From assembly GCA_013398015.1 (NCBI GenBank), contig VZRR01012719.1, forward strand, positions 214,694 to 278,693: a DNA stretch of 64,000 bases, written 5' to 3'. Shown here in pieces: positions 47,101-61,400 of the stretch. The DNA comes from Oreocharis arfaki. Taxonomy: Eukaryota; Chordata; Aves; Passeriformes; Paramythiidae. The notes under the pieces were generated by a model. The model was given only the letters and a program-made list of their open reading frames with translations, made no database searches and was not told the DNA's origin. Made by a program: the position numbers and the translations under genes. Within the stretch, counting starts at the first letter, position 1; each line of letters opens with the position of its first letter.

Positions 47101-50100
47101 CATGTGGCCCTTAGATAGGACTATCTGGAAATGAGCTTTCCTGCCACAGTACTTACATACCACACTCCAGGCTGGCAGTGTTTGCTTTCCCTTCCATTTT
47201 CCTGGTTTGTAAATTCTTCTCGCAGCTCCTGACTCTCACAGGATTGTACACACCACCAGGTAGTTTTTCTTCCATCTGTAGCTATACTTTTATCCTTCTC
47301 ATCTGCTCTGACTGCATCCTGTAAGTTCATCTCATTCTCTTTGCAGCCTATGAAAGAGAAAAGCAAATGCAGAGTCCTTCATTCACTGTATCCCAGAACT
47401 CCTGAATTTTCTTGTCTTTCATTAAATTGATCTGTTTGCAAGTTCACAGCAAATAAAAACTACACTGACAAAAGAAGAAAAACAGTTTTTTCCACCTTTT
47501 TAAACTTCTCATAAGTTAATTACCAGTTTCAATCTATAATCAGAAAGAAGGAGGGCAAATTGTCTTTTGTTCTTATTGAACCACATACAAAGACTGAATT
47601 TTATTATGATACAAAAGGAAAGAATTTGTCATCATTAACTGTAATGTTTTCGGGAAGGAGGTTAGATAGGAGACTTAGCATCATTAAAGGTTTTTATCTA
47701 AAGATTTCCTGCCTCAAGTAATTGTTCTGAAGAAGTAAACACACAGAGAGATTATGTCATTAATTCTCTTTAATGAAGTTCTGTGGTAAGTGTTGTTTTG
47801 TAGGCTCATTTGAAAAATTTTTGAAAAAATCTCTAGGGTTTTGTTTATTTACTTATTTTGCAGATGTTTTGCAAAACTGTCACTAAATAATATATTTTGT
47901 GTTTACTGTGTTGCTACTAGCTTAGTACTTTGAAATCAAATGGAGTGGCTGGTTATGAGGGTCCTTTTCATATTTACCAGTGGAGCCTCAGGAAGCTAGC
48001 ATGAATACAGCAAATGTGGTTAAAAATATGATTTTTAAATTATCTTTTATAACAATAATTTCTAAGCATAAGCATCCGGTCAAACTGTTGCACGTATCTG
48101 TGCAGTGCTGTAATACTGAGTGGTTTATACAAAACACCTGCGAAGGATCACCTACTCAAACGTTATCAGTAGTCCTTGTTTAATTATTCTGAGTATTTCT
48201 CAGAATTATTAGAGAATTATCTCTCAATTATTGGGTAGTTCCTAACTTTGCAGTGTCTACATTTCTTCTTCTGAGAACTAACCCCCCATTGTTCACACTG
48301 CCCTGATCTGAGCAATTTATTCTTTCTGGGTTCCCATTGCTTGAAATACTGAAGCAGATTGATGGAGACTGGTTCCTCAGCACTTGAAATGTGTATATTT
48401 TCAACTTTAATGGGAGACTATAAAGAAATTTCAGTACGTACTCTTCCTATCAGCAAATCTGCAGCGCTTTTAACTTTGTCTTTTTATCTCGTAGTACAAC
48501 ATTCTAATTTTAAAAGCAACTTTAAAGAGTTTTCCCAGAGATTTCTCCTCAGGTCCCTCAGTGGGATGTTTCTCTGAAGAAATCTCGTGAGAACTTGTTG
48601 CCTTGTATAGCAGGCATGGTCTATCAGAAATTAATTTAAAACATTTTCCTGAATGGAGCTGCATTCTAGCTGCTATTGGTGGTGCAATTAACGCTCCATT
48701 GTGTCACCAATGAACTGTCTGATTAGACCATTATTTTTCCTTTAGTGTAGGACCTGATCCTCTAACAAAGGTTTTACCCTTCTTAATTTGTGGGGCAGTG
48801 TAAAACTTGTCTTTACTGACTTCATTATAATATTACTTCTCCCCTGTAACTCTTTTGGAAGCATGAAAAGTGAGGGGAAATAATCTGCCATTTCCTTTCT
48901 CATTGCACTCTGGTAGAAAATCTGTAATGCCAATGATTTCTCAAATGCTCCCAGCTTTTTCAAGGTTTTCATGGAATGTTTTTTCTTTTTCCACACATAC
49001 ATATGCAGAAAACTGGGTAAAATCTGGTGAAGGAAATAAAATCACGATGCAAAGAATTCTATCACTTCAGAAAATACCTGTTTGCCAGAGTGAGATTCAC
49101 ATGGAAACAAAACCTTGCTAAACATTATGAAAAACCCCAAAGAATGCATTCTCCTTCTATACACCAGCAGAAAGAATATTCTTTTCCTCCTCAAACTTAC
49201 ACATGCCTTAGGGGGATGAATAAAAGCAGAGAATTATTTTGTTAACCCCTCCTGCTCCCAAGTACCTGTGCAGGACCTGCACCATTAGCGAGGACATCAT
49301 GGAAGAGGCTTGAGTGGAGGAGGTCAAAGGAACTGTATAACAAAGGCTGTATAATTCCTCCCTTACACAGACTCTAAGACTCTCTGCTCCAATTTCAATT
49401 TTCCAATTTTCCTGCTTCTCTGTTCCCAAAGGCACATTAAAGAAGAGGGAGCATTTGTTCGGCGTCTGTTTCTTTCTGAACAATGGGCGATCATTTCTAT
49501 TATCTGATTAGGGCTTGCTACATTCCAAATTAATTAAAAATTAAAGGAAAAAAAAAGGAGGAAAATAATTATTTTAGCATTCTACAGTGTTGAATACCTC
49601 GGACAACACAGCTGCTTGGCTGTGTGGTTTGGGACAACTACTCTTGGCTCTTGCTGCTGTGGGCATGTGGAGGATGCCTCAGCCATGGTGGTTGGAAGTA
49701 AGTAAATTCTCAGGATAAAAACTGAGAATTTTATCTTTCTCAGGATAAAGTTTGGGCAGTTTCTTGGGATTCTGAGCCAAGGTACTGCAGGTCCCTGTTC
49801 TCTGAGGTAAGGCTCCTTTGGAACAGTACAATATGCTCTTTGAGGTGTTTTGTTATAGCATCCAAGCACGCAGGTAGGACGTAGCTCTCCTCCCACAAAG
49901 CAAAATTACAGGAACAATTAATAAAAGGTCTCCAATTCAGGGGATTATTCTGCCTGTGACTTAAGCCTGAGGAGGATCATTATCACCAGCCAGCAGAGGA
50001 TCTATAAATAACCCAGAGAGCTGAGTTTAAAGCATTAGTTTAGCCTCTCAGGGGGAATTCAGAGCATTGTCGAAGTGTGGTTTGAGGCAAATATTATCGT

Positions 50101-50954
50101 AAAGCAACTTATTGTTTTACTTCACAGCGGCGAGGAAATCAGCATTTCTTATTATCAGAACAACTGACATTATTCCAGCCCGTCACCAAGACTTGTGGCA
50201 GAACAGGGAGAAAGAATGAGGCAAAGCTGTAATTCCTCAGCAAACACCTTTTCTCAGAAAAGGGGAGGAGAGGATACCCTAATTCTGAAAATGCTGACTG
50301 ATAGTTCTGGAAATAGGGCCAGTCCACCCCTTCACGTGCAGGTAGAGCAGGAGCAGCAGGCAGGCTCCTCTTCCACACCAGGTTCTGCAGAAATGCTGTT
50401 TTAATAAAAATTTCTTTCATGTGTTTCGATAAAGGGTGTGCACACATTCTGTCTGGCCAAGTATTTTGCATCTCCCTCAAATGGCTGGTTAGGAGATGAG
50501 GGCTTGCAGGCTTTATCAGATGGTGAAGTTACCCTGTTAATCTTAGTTTGTACATTCAACCCCGTGCCCAGTAATGTGCACCTCACTTTAATGAAAAAAT
50601 GTTGCACATCTGCCAGTGAAAATACACACTATTTTTCTTGCTAAAACAGTGATGTTTCCTCCAGAAATGTTGATAAATCCATGTACAAAAGCAAAGCAGT
50701 CCAATACCATGCTGCTAGAACTATGATCCCTTAAAAACAATGCTTGAATAGGCTAGATCTTCTATTTTTATCAATTCAACATTATTTACTTATTATTAAT
50801 GGCTGCAAAAATTGTTTTATTATTCTTAAGAACATGCACAACCTCTCTGTTCTATACTGAGATAGATACTGAGGCAGCCTGATTACTTCCCTTACTTAGG
50901 AGATGAGTTGAAGGCAAGGGGTAACTGGGGAGGAAAAAGGGAGACTTATAAATG
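35101..50954. other. Intergenic spacer, no gene recognised
   Basis: About 16 kb upstream of BLTP1. The stretch 35,300-36,150 is richer in GC with open frames of 80-120 codons on both strands and may be an unrecognised repeat. A similar patch lies at 44,690-45,210. I see no splice-flanked conserved coding segment, tRNA or clear repeat elsewhere. Distal regulatory elements could be present but cannot be read without conservation data. Confidence 0.6.
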
Positions 50955-51100
50955 GATGTGCCATCTCTGGAAGGGTTCAAGGACGGGTTGGACAGGGCTT
51001 GAAGCAACCTGGCCCAGAGGAAGCTGTTCCTGCCCATGGCAGGGGGTTGGAACAAGGTGATCTTTAAGGTCCCTCCCAAACCATATTATTCCATGATTCT
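50955..51100 (+). mobile_element. CR1 LINE 3' end, intergenic
   Basis: It contains CTCTGGAAGGGTTCAAGGAC, GGGTTGGACAGGGCTTGAAG, CAACCTGGCCCAGAGG, CATGGCAGGGGGTTGGAAC, TGATCTTTAAGGTCCCTCCC and a final CCATGATTCT. It is a 5'-truncated copy in better condition than the one in intron 8. Confidence 0.93.
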
Positions 51101-54100
51101 CTGAAAAATATCTTTTTTTACATGTAGAAGCTGTACCACTCTACCTAGAAAATAGAAATATAATAGTCCATTGAGGGTGAATGTAATTATTTATATACCA
51201 GCCTATGGAAATAAGTGGATAAAGCATTCCCAGTGTGAGCTCTTTGCAGGGAAACTGTCCTTGAAGCCTAAGACTCTGTTATTAAGGTGCCATGGCTGCA
51301 CTCAGAATAGGTCAAATTAGGTTAGAATGGTTTCAGTCAAAAAATCCATTTTTGATCTACACATTGCACAATGAAATTAAAAATTAAAATAATAATGGGA
51401 AGAGTAGAGAGACAAGTTAGCAAGAGCCAACCATTGTCAGGGCCCTGAGTGCACTGAGAGAACAAATTACAGAGTGCTCACTTTGTCAGTTAAATCTACT
51501 TTTTCACAGCAAGGGACAAATAATTTTCTGACTAACATTCTAACTACATTTTAGCAATAAGGAGATAATTTACAGAATTTGTCGAACCTGCATTGCTGGG
51601 CATGCCTAGGAACAGGCTATACACATATCTGTGTAAGTTACTACACTTGATCCCAGAGAACAGAATTTATGGCTGGGATTATACCCAGTCCTACACATCT
51701 GTGGTTTCACAGACCTCTATTGTAGCAAAGTAGATTTTCATTTAAGTGTGGTGTCCTCTAACCAACCCCTGCCATATTATATTATTACCTTAATGGTTTT
51801 CTAGGTAAGAAAGCTCGATACATAATTTAGGAGTTGTTCTGTACACTAGTAATGGATGTATATGGATATACATTTTCCACAACCTGAGTAAGAAACTCCC
51901 ATCACATTAGGCCAACCTATTGACCTTGCTGTCTCAAAAGGCACGAGAGGAAATGCACTTAAAAAGCAGCCAGACTAAGTGGAGTGACCTGTACACATTC
52001 AGAATTTCATAATCTGAAAGACCAGTTGTATTTACTGTTATTGCAATCACAACACAAAAATGTATTCCCAGAAGCATTCTCTGGAATAGAGCACAGTGAC
52101 TGCTAATACAGCAGCAAGATGGCCAATCCAAATTCAGGGCAAAGGAGCTGGGCAATGACCCAAATATATTTGCCTGAGCTGTGACTTAGTGAATGAGAAA
52201 TGAACATTTTAGTATGTTGAGAGCAGCTCTTGCACAGAATGTTTTATTTGCCTTATCCCCAGCCTGGCCCGATTTTAGATGTATGTCAAAGTCCTTTTTC
52301 ATCCCTGAAAATTAATGAAAATTATTTAACTTCTCATGCACAGATAAAGATGTATGCATCTTTTATATCAACTACCATTTTTTGCTTTTTGCCAATGCTT
52401 TACTTAAAAGCTCATAAAACTAATGGGTTTGTTCTAATAAAAAGGAAAGCCCTTGAGACCTCATATTCCCTGGCTGCACAGAGCTGCACAGATGAGGGCA
52501 AGCTTCTCATAAATCCCTTCAAGCTGAAAGATGTAGTAAAACTTAGGTTTTACCGTGTTTTGGAAGCCAGGAGGCATTTGCAGGCATATGCAGCATCAAG
52601 GGACGTACCTGTTTACCTCCATGCTCCAAAGAAACACGTTCAGAAAGCAGCAGGAATCATCAACCCAGGAAACTTGAGAAGAAACCTCTTCATGTAACTG
52701 TCTTGGCTTATTACCCACAAACTTCTTTGTTACCTCCACTTTCAGGGTTCTCAGACACGACTTCAGTTTTTGCCCAAGCTGTCAAAAGCATGAAAAACTA
52801 CTACTTGGCTCATCGTTTTCCAGCTCTCACAAAATCCTGTCTGTCCTGTGACAGGGAAGTTGCTATTTGTGACAGCTTATGGCTTTTCAGTGTCTTCTCT
52901 GGCTGCTGTAAAGGGAAAAAATTATCATCCTCTCTTCACAGCTGCCAGCTATGACTGCTTTTGAAAGCACTTTCAAACCTTTTCTGAGGTGCAGGCAGAT
53001 GATCTGGCCCTAAACTTGTTATGTACTTAACATTTTGAGTAGTGGGTACACCACAGCAATTATTTATGTTCTTTAAGCTCTTTGAAAAAATGAAGCACTC
53101 TGTAAGCATTAAACATCTGTTCATATGGCAACATGACCGTTCCCAGGCGAGTGCTTGCACAACACTGAAAGGTCTAAAATGAAAACATTTTTAAGAAGCA
53201 CGAAACTCAGGGGTACTCAGGTCTCCTCTGTGTACTTTGCCCACAGGCCCTGCTAAGCAGTGCCCACTTGTCAGGTTCACATCGCTCCTCACAAGTGAAA
53301 CTCTTTGGATAAGTTGGGATTAACAGGAAGGAGGAAGCTGAACACTGCAAGCTTTGAATAGAAACTCTAGGTAGCTTTTGTACTTGGGACCTTTTCACCT
53401 TCTCTCTCATGTCCTCTACCTGCGTTTTCCTCAAATCCTTCCCCAAGGAAGTGTCCAAGTCTGATAGGCATCAGAAAAAATCTTGCAGTAACCCTTTTGG
53501 CATTTAAACCCCCACTTCCAGCAGTGGATTCCAGTAGAGCTGATGTCTCAAAGTTCTTAACGTGCCTCGAATGTGCCTGTGATAATACAGAAAAACCTAG
53601 GTAAAGCTGGTAAAGCAATCCCTTTCAGAGCTTCCCCTCTCTGACCAAAATGCACCACCTGACCTCAGGGACCAAAGGTAGGTGGCTAAACTGGAAAGCC
53701 AGTTAGATTCCCCTGTTACATTCCCTAATGCAGGCATTTAGAGGGGCTGTTTGGAAGAGCTGCCCCTTTTCTCCACTGATACATAAAGAAGGTAGGAAGG
53801 CTCTTAATCCCTTACTTAATTTAGAAGTCAAACAGTGTGATAGTCTTCTCTGCTCCTGCTACTGCTCACTGCAGGATGTTCACCTGAGCTCTGAGGCAAT
53901 TTAATAATTATGATGTAAATTGGAGAGAGATGGATTTTAAAGGCTCTTTGCCTTTAATACTGCAATGATTTTCTAGCTTGAAAAAATGACATACACAAAT
54001 CCACTGTGTAGCTGCATGTAGTCCCTAGGCAACAGCAATGGTTTTCAGCCATGGAAAATTAGTTACTTGGACAAAGATGAAAGGTTCTAGAGTAGCTTTC

Positions 54101-54774
54101 TAACAAAGGACAAGAGAGAAGCAGGTAAAACACCTAATTACTTTCAAGACAAGTCCCTTTAGATTTAGGGAGAGCATTTTGCAGCACTAATGGGCAGCCA
54201 GGCAACTACACCAGATACCCTGCCTTGTCCTTTTTCTAAGGGTGTGGACCTGCCACAAAGAGGGCAAAGTGGAAGATGATGTCATTCTGAGATACTTATC
54301 CATTCCAGCCCTGCCTTTGCCCGTAAAAAGGTTTAAATGTTTTGGGGTTTTTTATTTCTTAATTCTGGCATAATTCTGATAAGAGGTTTTATGGCTGTGG
54401 GCTAGGTAGGTTTGTTGCATTACACTGGCTGAAAGGTTACAAAGAGCCATCACTGAATTGTATTTCTGGTTTCCCAAGACTATTCCCTTCATTTTACCTA
54501 GAAGTACTTCTGTCACAAGACCACCACACTTCTCAGCTGCACAAATATTAACACCTTACATTATTACAATATAATAATAACATTAAATCATGAGTCTAAG
54601 AAATCTGGAAATCAGAGTGATGAACTAAAAGATGGAGCTACGTAAAATTAGTAAGTTTTAACAGAAATAATGCAACTTGTAATTTTTTTATCTAGGGAAC
54701 GCTCAGAAGAATATATACATTTACTTTCAATCCCAAATTTGTGTCTGGAACAATGCCCTCTGCCAGTCAGTTTT

Positions 54775-55000
54775 AATAGAAACATAGGATCTGCCATGCT
54801 CCATTAAGCCCATGATCCATCAAGTCCAATATTGTCCCCTCTGCTTGGCAAATGCAAGATGCTTCAAAGGAAGGCAAATTGTCCATCATGCACTTGGCCA
54901 ATTTTTCAATTTGAATAGTCCATTGTGTAAAAGTCACTCCATCGTTCATGTCAAGTCCTTGTCCCATGTGGTTGCAGATGTTAAAGTAATCAAATGGCAT
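54775..55000 (+). repeat. Old amniote interspersed repeat, family not certain
   Basis: The segment AGGATCTGCCATGCTCCATT, then CCCATGATCCATCAAGTCCA, then GCAAATGCAAGATGCTTCAA AGGAAGG resembles a repeat seen widely in turtle, crocodile and bird DNA (wording like 'ATCCATCAAGTCCAGTATCC ... AGATGCTTCAAAGGAAGG'). I recall the pattern but not a firm family name; a CR1/L3-type source is possible. The copy is diverged. Confidence 0.5.
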
Positions 55001-58000
55001 GAATGACCCAATGTACCGGTTTAATATTTTAATAACATTTAAGGCTGTGTTTATGCTCTGGTTGGGTCTGTTTCTCTTGAACTGTCAATTGTTTTTGTGC
55101 ACAATGCAGCTCACATTCATTCTCATTACCTCTCCCATTTCTACTTCAATTCAGCAGCCAAATAAATCAATAGCATTCACAAATCTCCACAATTTTGTGC
55201 CAGTATTAAAAAATCACTTCTGATTTTAAATAGATATTAGAGGATATTTCTATTAAACAGCTACTTGATGTAACAAACAGGATGCACTGATCAGAGCCTT
55301 GCAGGAGTGCTCCACTGAATTTCCTTCATTTGAATCATATTCTGTTGCTGCTGAACTGGGTCCAGATGCCTCAGTAAGAGCTACTGATAGTTACTGCTGC
55401 ACTGCGGGGGCATGGCAGCAGAGGGAAAAGAGGAAACATGGGCAGAGTAAAGGAATATAAGTAGGGAACTTATATGGGAACAAGCAAGCTTTGTGTACAT
55501 AAAATTTCCTACTTCTTTTTCTTCATGGGATGTAGGGTCAGGTTTAACATCTCAGTGCGTGACAGGGATCTTTCAGTTCCTGCAAGTCAAGAGCATCTTT
55601 GTGCCTTGTATCTGGAATTTATTTGTGGTTTCCACAAAACTGGATGCTGGTTATTTAATTGGCTCAGCATATCTAATCTAATAGGGCTACAGGGAGACAC
55701 TGCTCAGGACAGTGCCTAGCAGTCCTTTCAGGATCTAATGAGCTGTGTTGTGTTAATTGTGGGCATGTCATAGAGAGAAAAGGGCAGAAACGCTGATACA
55801 CTTCCTTCCTTGCATTCCCTCTCAGTATCTACCTCCTTTCTGTGACAATGTCATCTCTGAAGATGGCTGGAACAAACTCTTGCCTCCTCCCCAAAGTATT
55901 TTCAGTCATTTCCTATGTATCTCACTGGTTTTGGGACAAGTCAGTGTATCACTCTTGGCCTTTTTAGAACTTTGTTTGTGTTGACAATAATTTTCACTCT
56001 CCCCTTTTTACAATGCAAATGTAAATTTGAAATAGTAATTTTAAGTGTGTGTGTTTAAGTGTGAGGCTCTTGAAGTTTTTGTTTTGGTTTGTTGTTTTTT
56101 TTTATCTAATACTGCAGGTTAGTTACTTTTTGTTGATTACATGTGTAAAGGGGATTTTATTAATTTGAGAATCCAGTTTTGGCCGCAGTGCAAATTTTTA
56201 AAATGCTGCTGTAAGTGTTTTAACGTGCTGGTCTTACACACAGGATGTATACTTAATGTACATTTACTCATCTGATTTTAACAAGCCCTTGAATAACCTC
56301 TGGATCTCTTCAAATGAATTCTATGCCCACATCAAAGTCCACAATGTGCAGATTCCCAGTTTTCCAAAATCTCTGACTTGCCAGGCACATATTTCTGTCA
56401 ACAGCTGTTCCATCTGATAAGGAAACCGTTTGTATCACTTTTCCCTTGTGGACTAATTTTGATGCTTAGGATTTCAATTTTTCAGGGTTTACTCTACCTC
56501 TGGTTATTCAGATGAGTTTCCTTTGAGCTCTCTATTGGGAAGAAATCCCTGTTAGCTGAACCTGGAAGCCGAGGGGGTGGGATTCCTAGACAAAGCCCTC
56601 ATTGTTGCAGGCAGTTTCCACACAGCAGTTCTGGTAATACAATGAAAAATATAGAGGGAGATGGAAATACCTCTATTATAGGGATCTAAATGCTTTCTGC
56701 ATGATAGACACTTCCTTGTGTCTGTCTGTCATGTTATCACAAAATACTTTGCCTTCTGCTGAAGCTCTTCTGCTGAATAAGCACCTCTGATCTCATCTTC
56801 TGAGTTTTAATGGGAGCTGTAGTTACAGTTTTCTCCTAAAAACCTAAAAATGGGTGTTTTAAAAATTAATGCAGCCTGTGAGGGTCTCCTGAGTTTTACC
56901 TTTTCTCCTTAATTTGACTGAGGTACCAGTCCAGCTGGACTTGGCTCTGCTCTGAAACCCTAGGAAAATTTCTCCCATCTTTTCATGGGTCACTGTTTCT
57001 ATTAAAAGCCAAATTTTAATCTCAAACTTCACTGAAAGTGATTGCAATGCGATTGGTGGAATTGACCTGAACTCACCAAAAAAAAGGGACAAGATCCTTA
57101 AAGTTTCTTTTTCTTTCCTTAATTTGGAAAGTGAAGTGGGAAATTCACTGTCCATACCTTTGTATTAGCACCCAGTCACACATGCCAGGGTACCACAGGG
57201 ACTGGTGAAAGACAGGAGTGCTGAGCTTCTTTATCCTTATTTTCACCTCTACAAAACTCTTCCTTCCCAAAACACAAATTAATTCAATGGGACATCTACC
57301 TGTTATTGACAAGAGAAGAGTTATTCTAATTGTCACAGCAAAAGATATTGTATCTTCAGTATATTCTAAATTGCCTGCAGGGAATAATTTATAAAAATGT
57401 CGTATCTCCCTTCTCCCACACTTTCTCATCTTCTCTGCCAGTTGCTTTGAAGATTGTTACCAGAAAATGTAACATGAATAGTATCTTTCCAAGCATCCTG
57501 TTTATTTGGGGTTTTCTTCTTTCTTTTTGTTATTGAGCACCTCTCAATTGCTAGAAATTTCAGCATTTCCTCACTCCTTTTTCTGAAAAAGGGCTTTTCT
57601 TACATACAGGGCAGGAAAACTGTGACAGAAGTATATATAGGATTTTTATTTTTCATTTCATAACACAGAATATGGGATCCCCAACCTTACAGAACACCTC
57701 AGCTTGGCATGAGTTACGCATGTTCTATGCTGTGGAAAAGCAGGGTGTTGGCACCTGTGGCTGCTTTAATCAGACTTCAGGCTTCACTGTGCCTCTGATA
57801 CCAATTCTGATTAATTCCTAATGAATGTCTCTGCATCTTGGTTCAGAGGTAAGATGTGGCCTCTTCATAAGAAGTTTACTACCAGGCTTAAGACTAACCC
57901 ACCAGTTGCCAATATCATCTCCTGCTCCCCTGGGAATGATGATACTCAGAGTGCTCAGCCCTTCACTCCGCACTGAACAGCATTTCAAGGGTAAGAATTA

Positions 58001-58373
58001 TTTGGTAGAGCTGGAAACACGATTTTTGCTGTACCAGATAATGAGGCATTTTTTCACTTGGCCCCAAATGACTCTGGAGCTGCACAGGAGGATGTGCTCC
58101 CACTCACAGCAGCTACAGTGCTCAGCAGGATCTTCCTTTGATCTCCTCCCCATTGTAGCTGTCCATCTGTCTGAAGCAGGATGGAAAGCAGGGTTTTGGG
58201 ATGACCCCCTGAGTTGCTGTCACTCAAACAGTGAGCACCTCTGGTGGAGTGTTATCACCTATCCCACAGCAGCCCGTGGCAGGAGAGATTACATTTTCAA
58301 TCAACACTGTGCACTGCGGTATTTACTCCTCTTCCAGCCAGAGGAGTTTAATGCTCTGAGGTATGGCAGGTAG

Positions 58374-58440
58374 CTAGGACCAGATGGTATTTATCCAAGG
58401 GTTCTGATGAGATTTAACGAAAGTACGCTCTGAACTATGA
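58374..58440 (+). mobile_element. Possible CR1 reverse-transcriptase fragment
   Basis: The + strand reads GPDGIYPRVL, close to the GPDGIHPRVL motif common in CR1 reverse transcriptases, then hits a stop within a few codons. Only about 45 bases support it, so it may be chance. Confidence 0.35.
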
Positions 58441-61400
58441 CAGAATCAGGCAATCTTTCAGTCAAAACTCCCAGACACCCTGGGCAAGGGAGCTTGGAAT
58501 GGTGCAAATCAGGAAGAAGGATTTTTTCCTCCTCAGGGAGCCACGCTTGTCACTCAGATTTGTCTTTCATACCGGTGAGCTGCTGCTTAAAGTTCTTTCT
58601 GCTAAGGTGTCACAAGTGACAGCCTGTCTACAAATTAAAGTATATTACAATTCACTAAACGGCATGAAAAAGCCCCTTGTTTCCGGGTTTAAAAATCACC
58701 GTGAACTGTTTTAATTCATCACTTGACCTTTTTGGCTCTTGCTATTATTTTTATTATGTCCCGCTTCCCCTGTTCTGATCCCCACAGTGACTCAAATCCC
58801 CCAATCAGAGAAAGATCAAACTGTGTCCAAAAATACTCAGACTTAATTACTTGCTCAGGATGGAAATCATTGATAACTTTCTAAAATAAGAGCTACTCTG
58901 CACTCCATACATCCATTGCAACCCTCAGCCTCATTAGTTGAAACTCTGGAAATATCCATGCAATAACTTTTGCTATCAACCAGAAAGGGGACAGAAGGGC
59001 ACATTGCACTCACCCACCCATATTTAAATCACTGTCAAAAAGAAAAATTATTTGTCAAAGATGTTGCCTTGTGACGATAAATTTACTTATCACGTGGTTC
59101 CCAGCACTCAGCTGTAGGCTAAGGTTCATGTTTATATTTTCAAGGAGTATTGGCTGACACAGGGACAGGGAAACCAATCTAAGTAAAAAAAAATCCAGCC
59201 TTTATATATAAATGATAAGCAAATCTTAGGAACGTAAACTTTTTAGAGGTTATAAGCTACATACAGGCCCCAGGGCAATGCAGAGATAAGCGAATTGGTT
59301 CTCCCTTTCCTAGTGCCACTTCTGCTAACCTCTAATTTCTAGTAGGACTGAAAAGAGAGGAACAAAACTTATTTGGCACGGGCTCAGGATCCTGCAGATT
59401 TGTTCGAAAGCGGATTGGATTTGTCTAAAGACATACCTGGCTTGCCTTAGGAAAAAAGGAACTATAAGGCGCAAATATGTAAATGTACATATAGTTGCCA
59501 CTTAATGCCAAAATAGAAAGGGTGTTTGTCCATTTTCTCTTTGAAAATGTAGCCAGTGTCTATCTAATGGTACCATTGGCACTCCAGTAGCCTTCTATTA
59601 TTATAAAGTAGACCACATAATACCACTGCAACGCACAGCTCTGAGGGCCTGGTTTGCAGTAGGTGATTTGACAGCATTTTATACCCACTCACTTCACACG
59701 GGCCTGAATGGCTGCACAGGGTGCCTGAAATTACAGGCTCAAGTCTCAGGAATGTGTCTTTTCATCTCATGTAAAAAGCCTTAAACCATAATATTAGTTC
59801 TGAGGCAGAGATCTGCTTACAGATCAGTGACATCACATCACTCCTTCTTTTTTCTTCATGCTGATTTAACCTGTTTAGACTTTCATAGAAGTCCTTGATG
59901 TAGGAGCTAAATGTCCTTGAAAACACTGGGTTCTTGGCAAGTAGGCAAATTCCCAGTATGAGGCAAAGAAGGCCAATTTTGCTTTCATTACACTGTTGCT
60001 ATTCCCACCAACTTCCCAATTTTTGTGAAAGTAGTACACACACGTTAGAGAAGGGTTCAATGTACTGCACGACCTGAATTCTATTTCGAGCATTACCATG
60101 AGCATCTTTTTGCTTCTCCTCACCCGTCACTACGAGCAAATAAAAACCACTTTTGTCTCCTGAGGGAAGGTACTCTTCCTTTTTCTTTTAATAAAGCAGG
60201 AAAATAATAATTTGGCATGTAACATACAAAGTTGTTCCACATGGGAAATCGTTACTGGAAGTTTCTTAAATCTAAATCACTTGGTTTCAACAAGCAGGTC
60301 TTAGTGTCTACAATCCAACTTTCAACAAACAGGTTAGATTTATTTTCAAATTAACAGTGTTAATGTACCTGTCAGAGAAGTTCTGGTAAGGGATAATCCC
60401 AGGGCATAATTCCCTAAACGATCTTTTTCCCCATCACTTTTCCCAGTCTTACTTAAGTACATATCTACTCATTTAGGTGCTTCATAGATCTGCGAGGTCT
60501 TATTGCTATGGTAGTTCAGTCTGAGAACCTGAATATATTTCCTGGTATTTTATTATAATAAATGCTAGCTGTGCTATCTGTTTTCATATTTCAGACCTTT
60601 GCTTCATTCACTCAGCTTAAAGAAGCTGAAAAAGAATGGGAGAGAGAAATACAGAACTCATGTTTCTGACAATATTTCAAGGAAATGTATTGCTGCGGGT
60701 TCTTAGGAGACATTTTGTTTCAATTTAGAAAAGACATTTCTCGATCATTCCCTTCCAGTTGAAGAACACTGCCAAGGGAAATTTTGAAATCTGAATTGTA
60801 TATTTCTCATAACTTTGAGGAGGACACAAAAAATCTCCCAGAGAGTAATCAATCCATATAAACAAAGCCCTGTCCCACTCCAATTTCCACCCTGTCTTGA
60901 TCAAGTCAGTCTGGTGAAAAGAATGAGGGATTGTATTTTGATTGCTATTCCAAATCAAACATGAAATAGTTATGGCATTAAATCCAAGTTCAAAAAGAAA
61001 ATGATGAATAATCTAGCACCTTTAGTAATATAATACCACACCTGTTATATTTCCCTGTTTGCTGTAAATCTTTGGGGCTTTCATGCTCCTGCTCTGTCCT
61101 CAGTAGTATTCCTTTCATTACTTCACTCCTGTGTAAGCAACTTCCAGGAAGCATTTTTCTAGATTAAAATGACATCACTTCCAAACCCTGTAAATTCAAG
61201 TCAGCATTCACAAAATCTACTGGATTGGCAGCCTTTGGCTGTACAGTCTTTACCCAGCTGAATCAACAGCCAGCACAAGTTTGCCTGCCTTGCTCTGCCT
61301 GCTATTTCCAATTTACTCATTCTTTCTCCCTCACTTTCTGCAGCTTGGCTATGTTGACATCTCTCTGATACTGTGATGACATGAAATATTTTTAAGAGTA

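Noticed and set aside
52230..52697. 155-codon + strand open frame
   Set aside because: No recognisable motif or splice-site context. Probably chance.
57825..58373. 182-codon + strand open frame in the spacer
   Set aside because: No domain, no family resemblance and no promoter context. It is within what chance allows in 64 kb.
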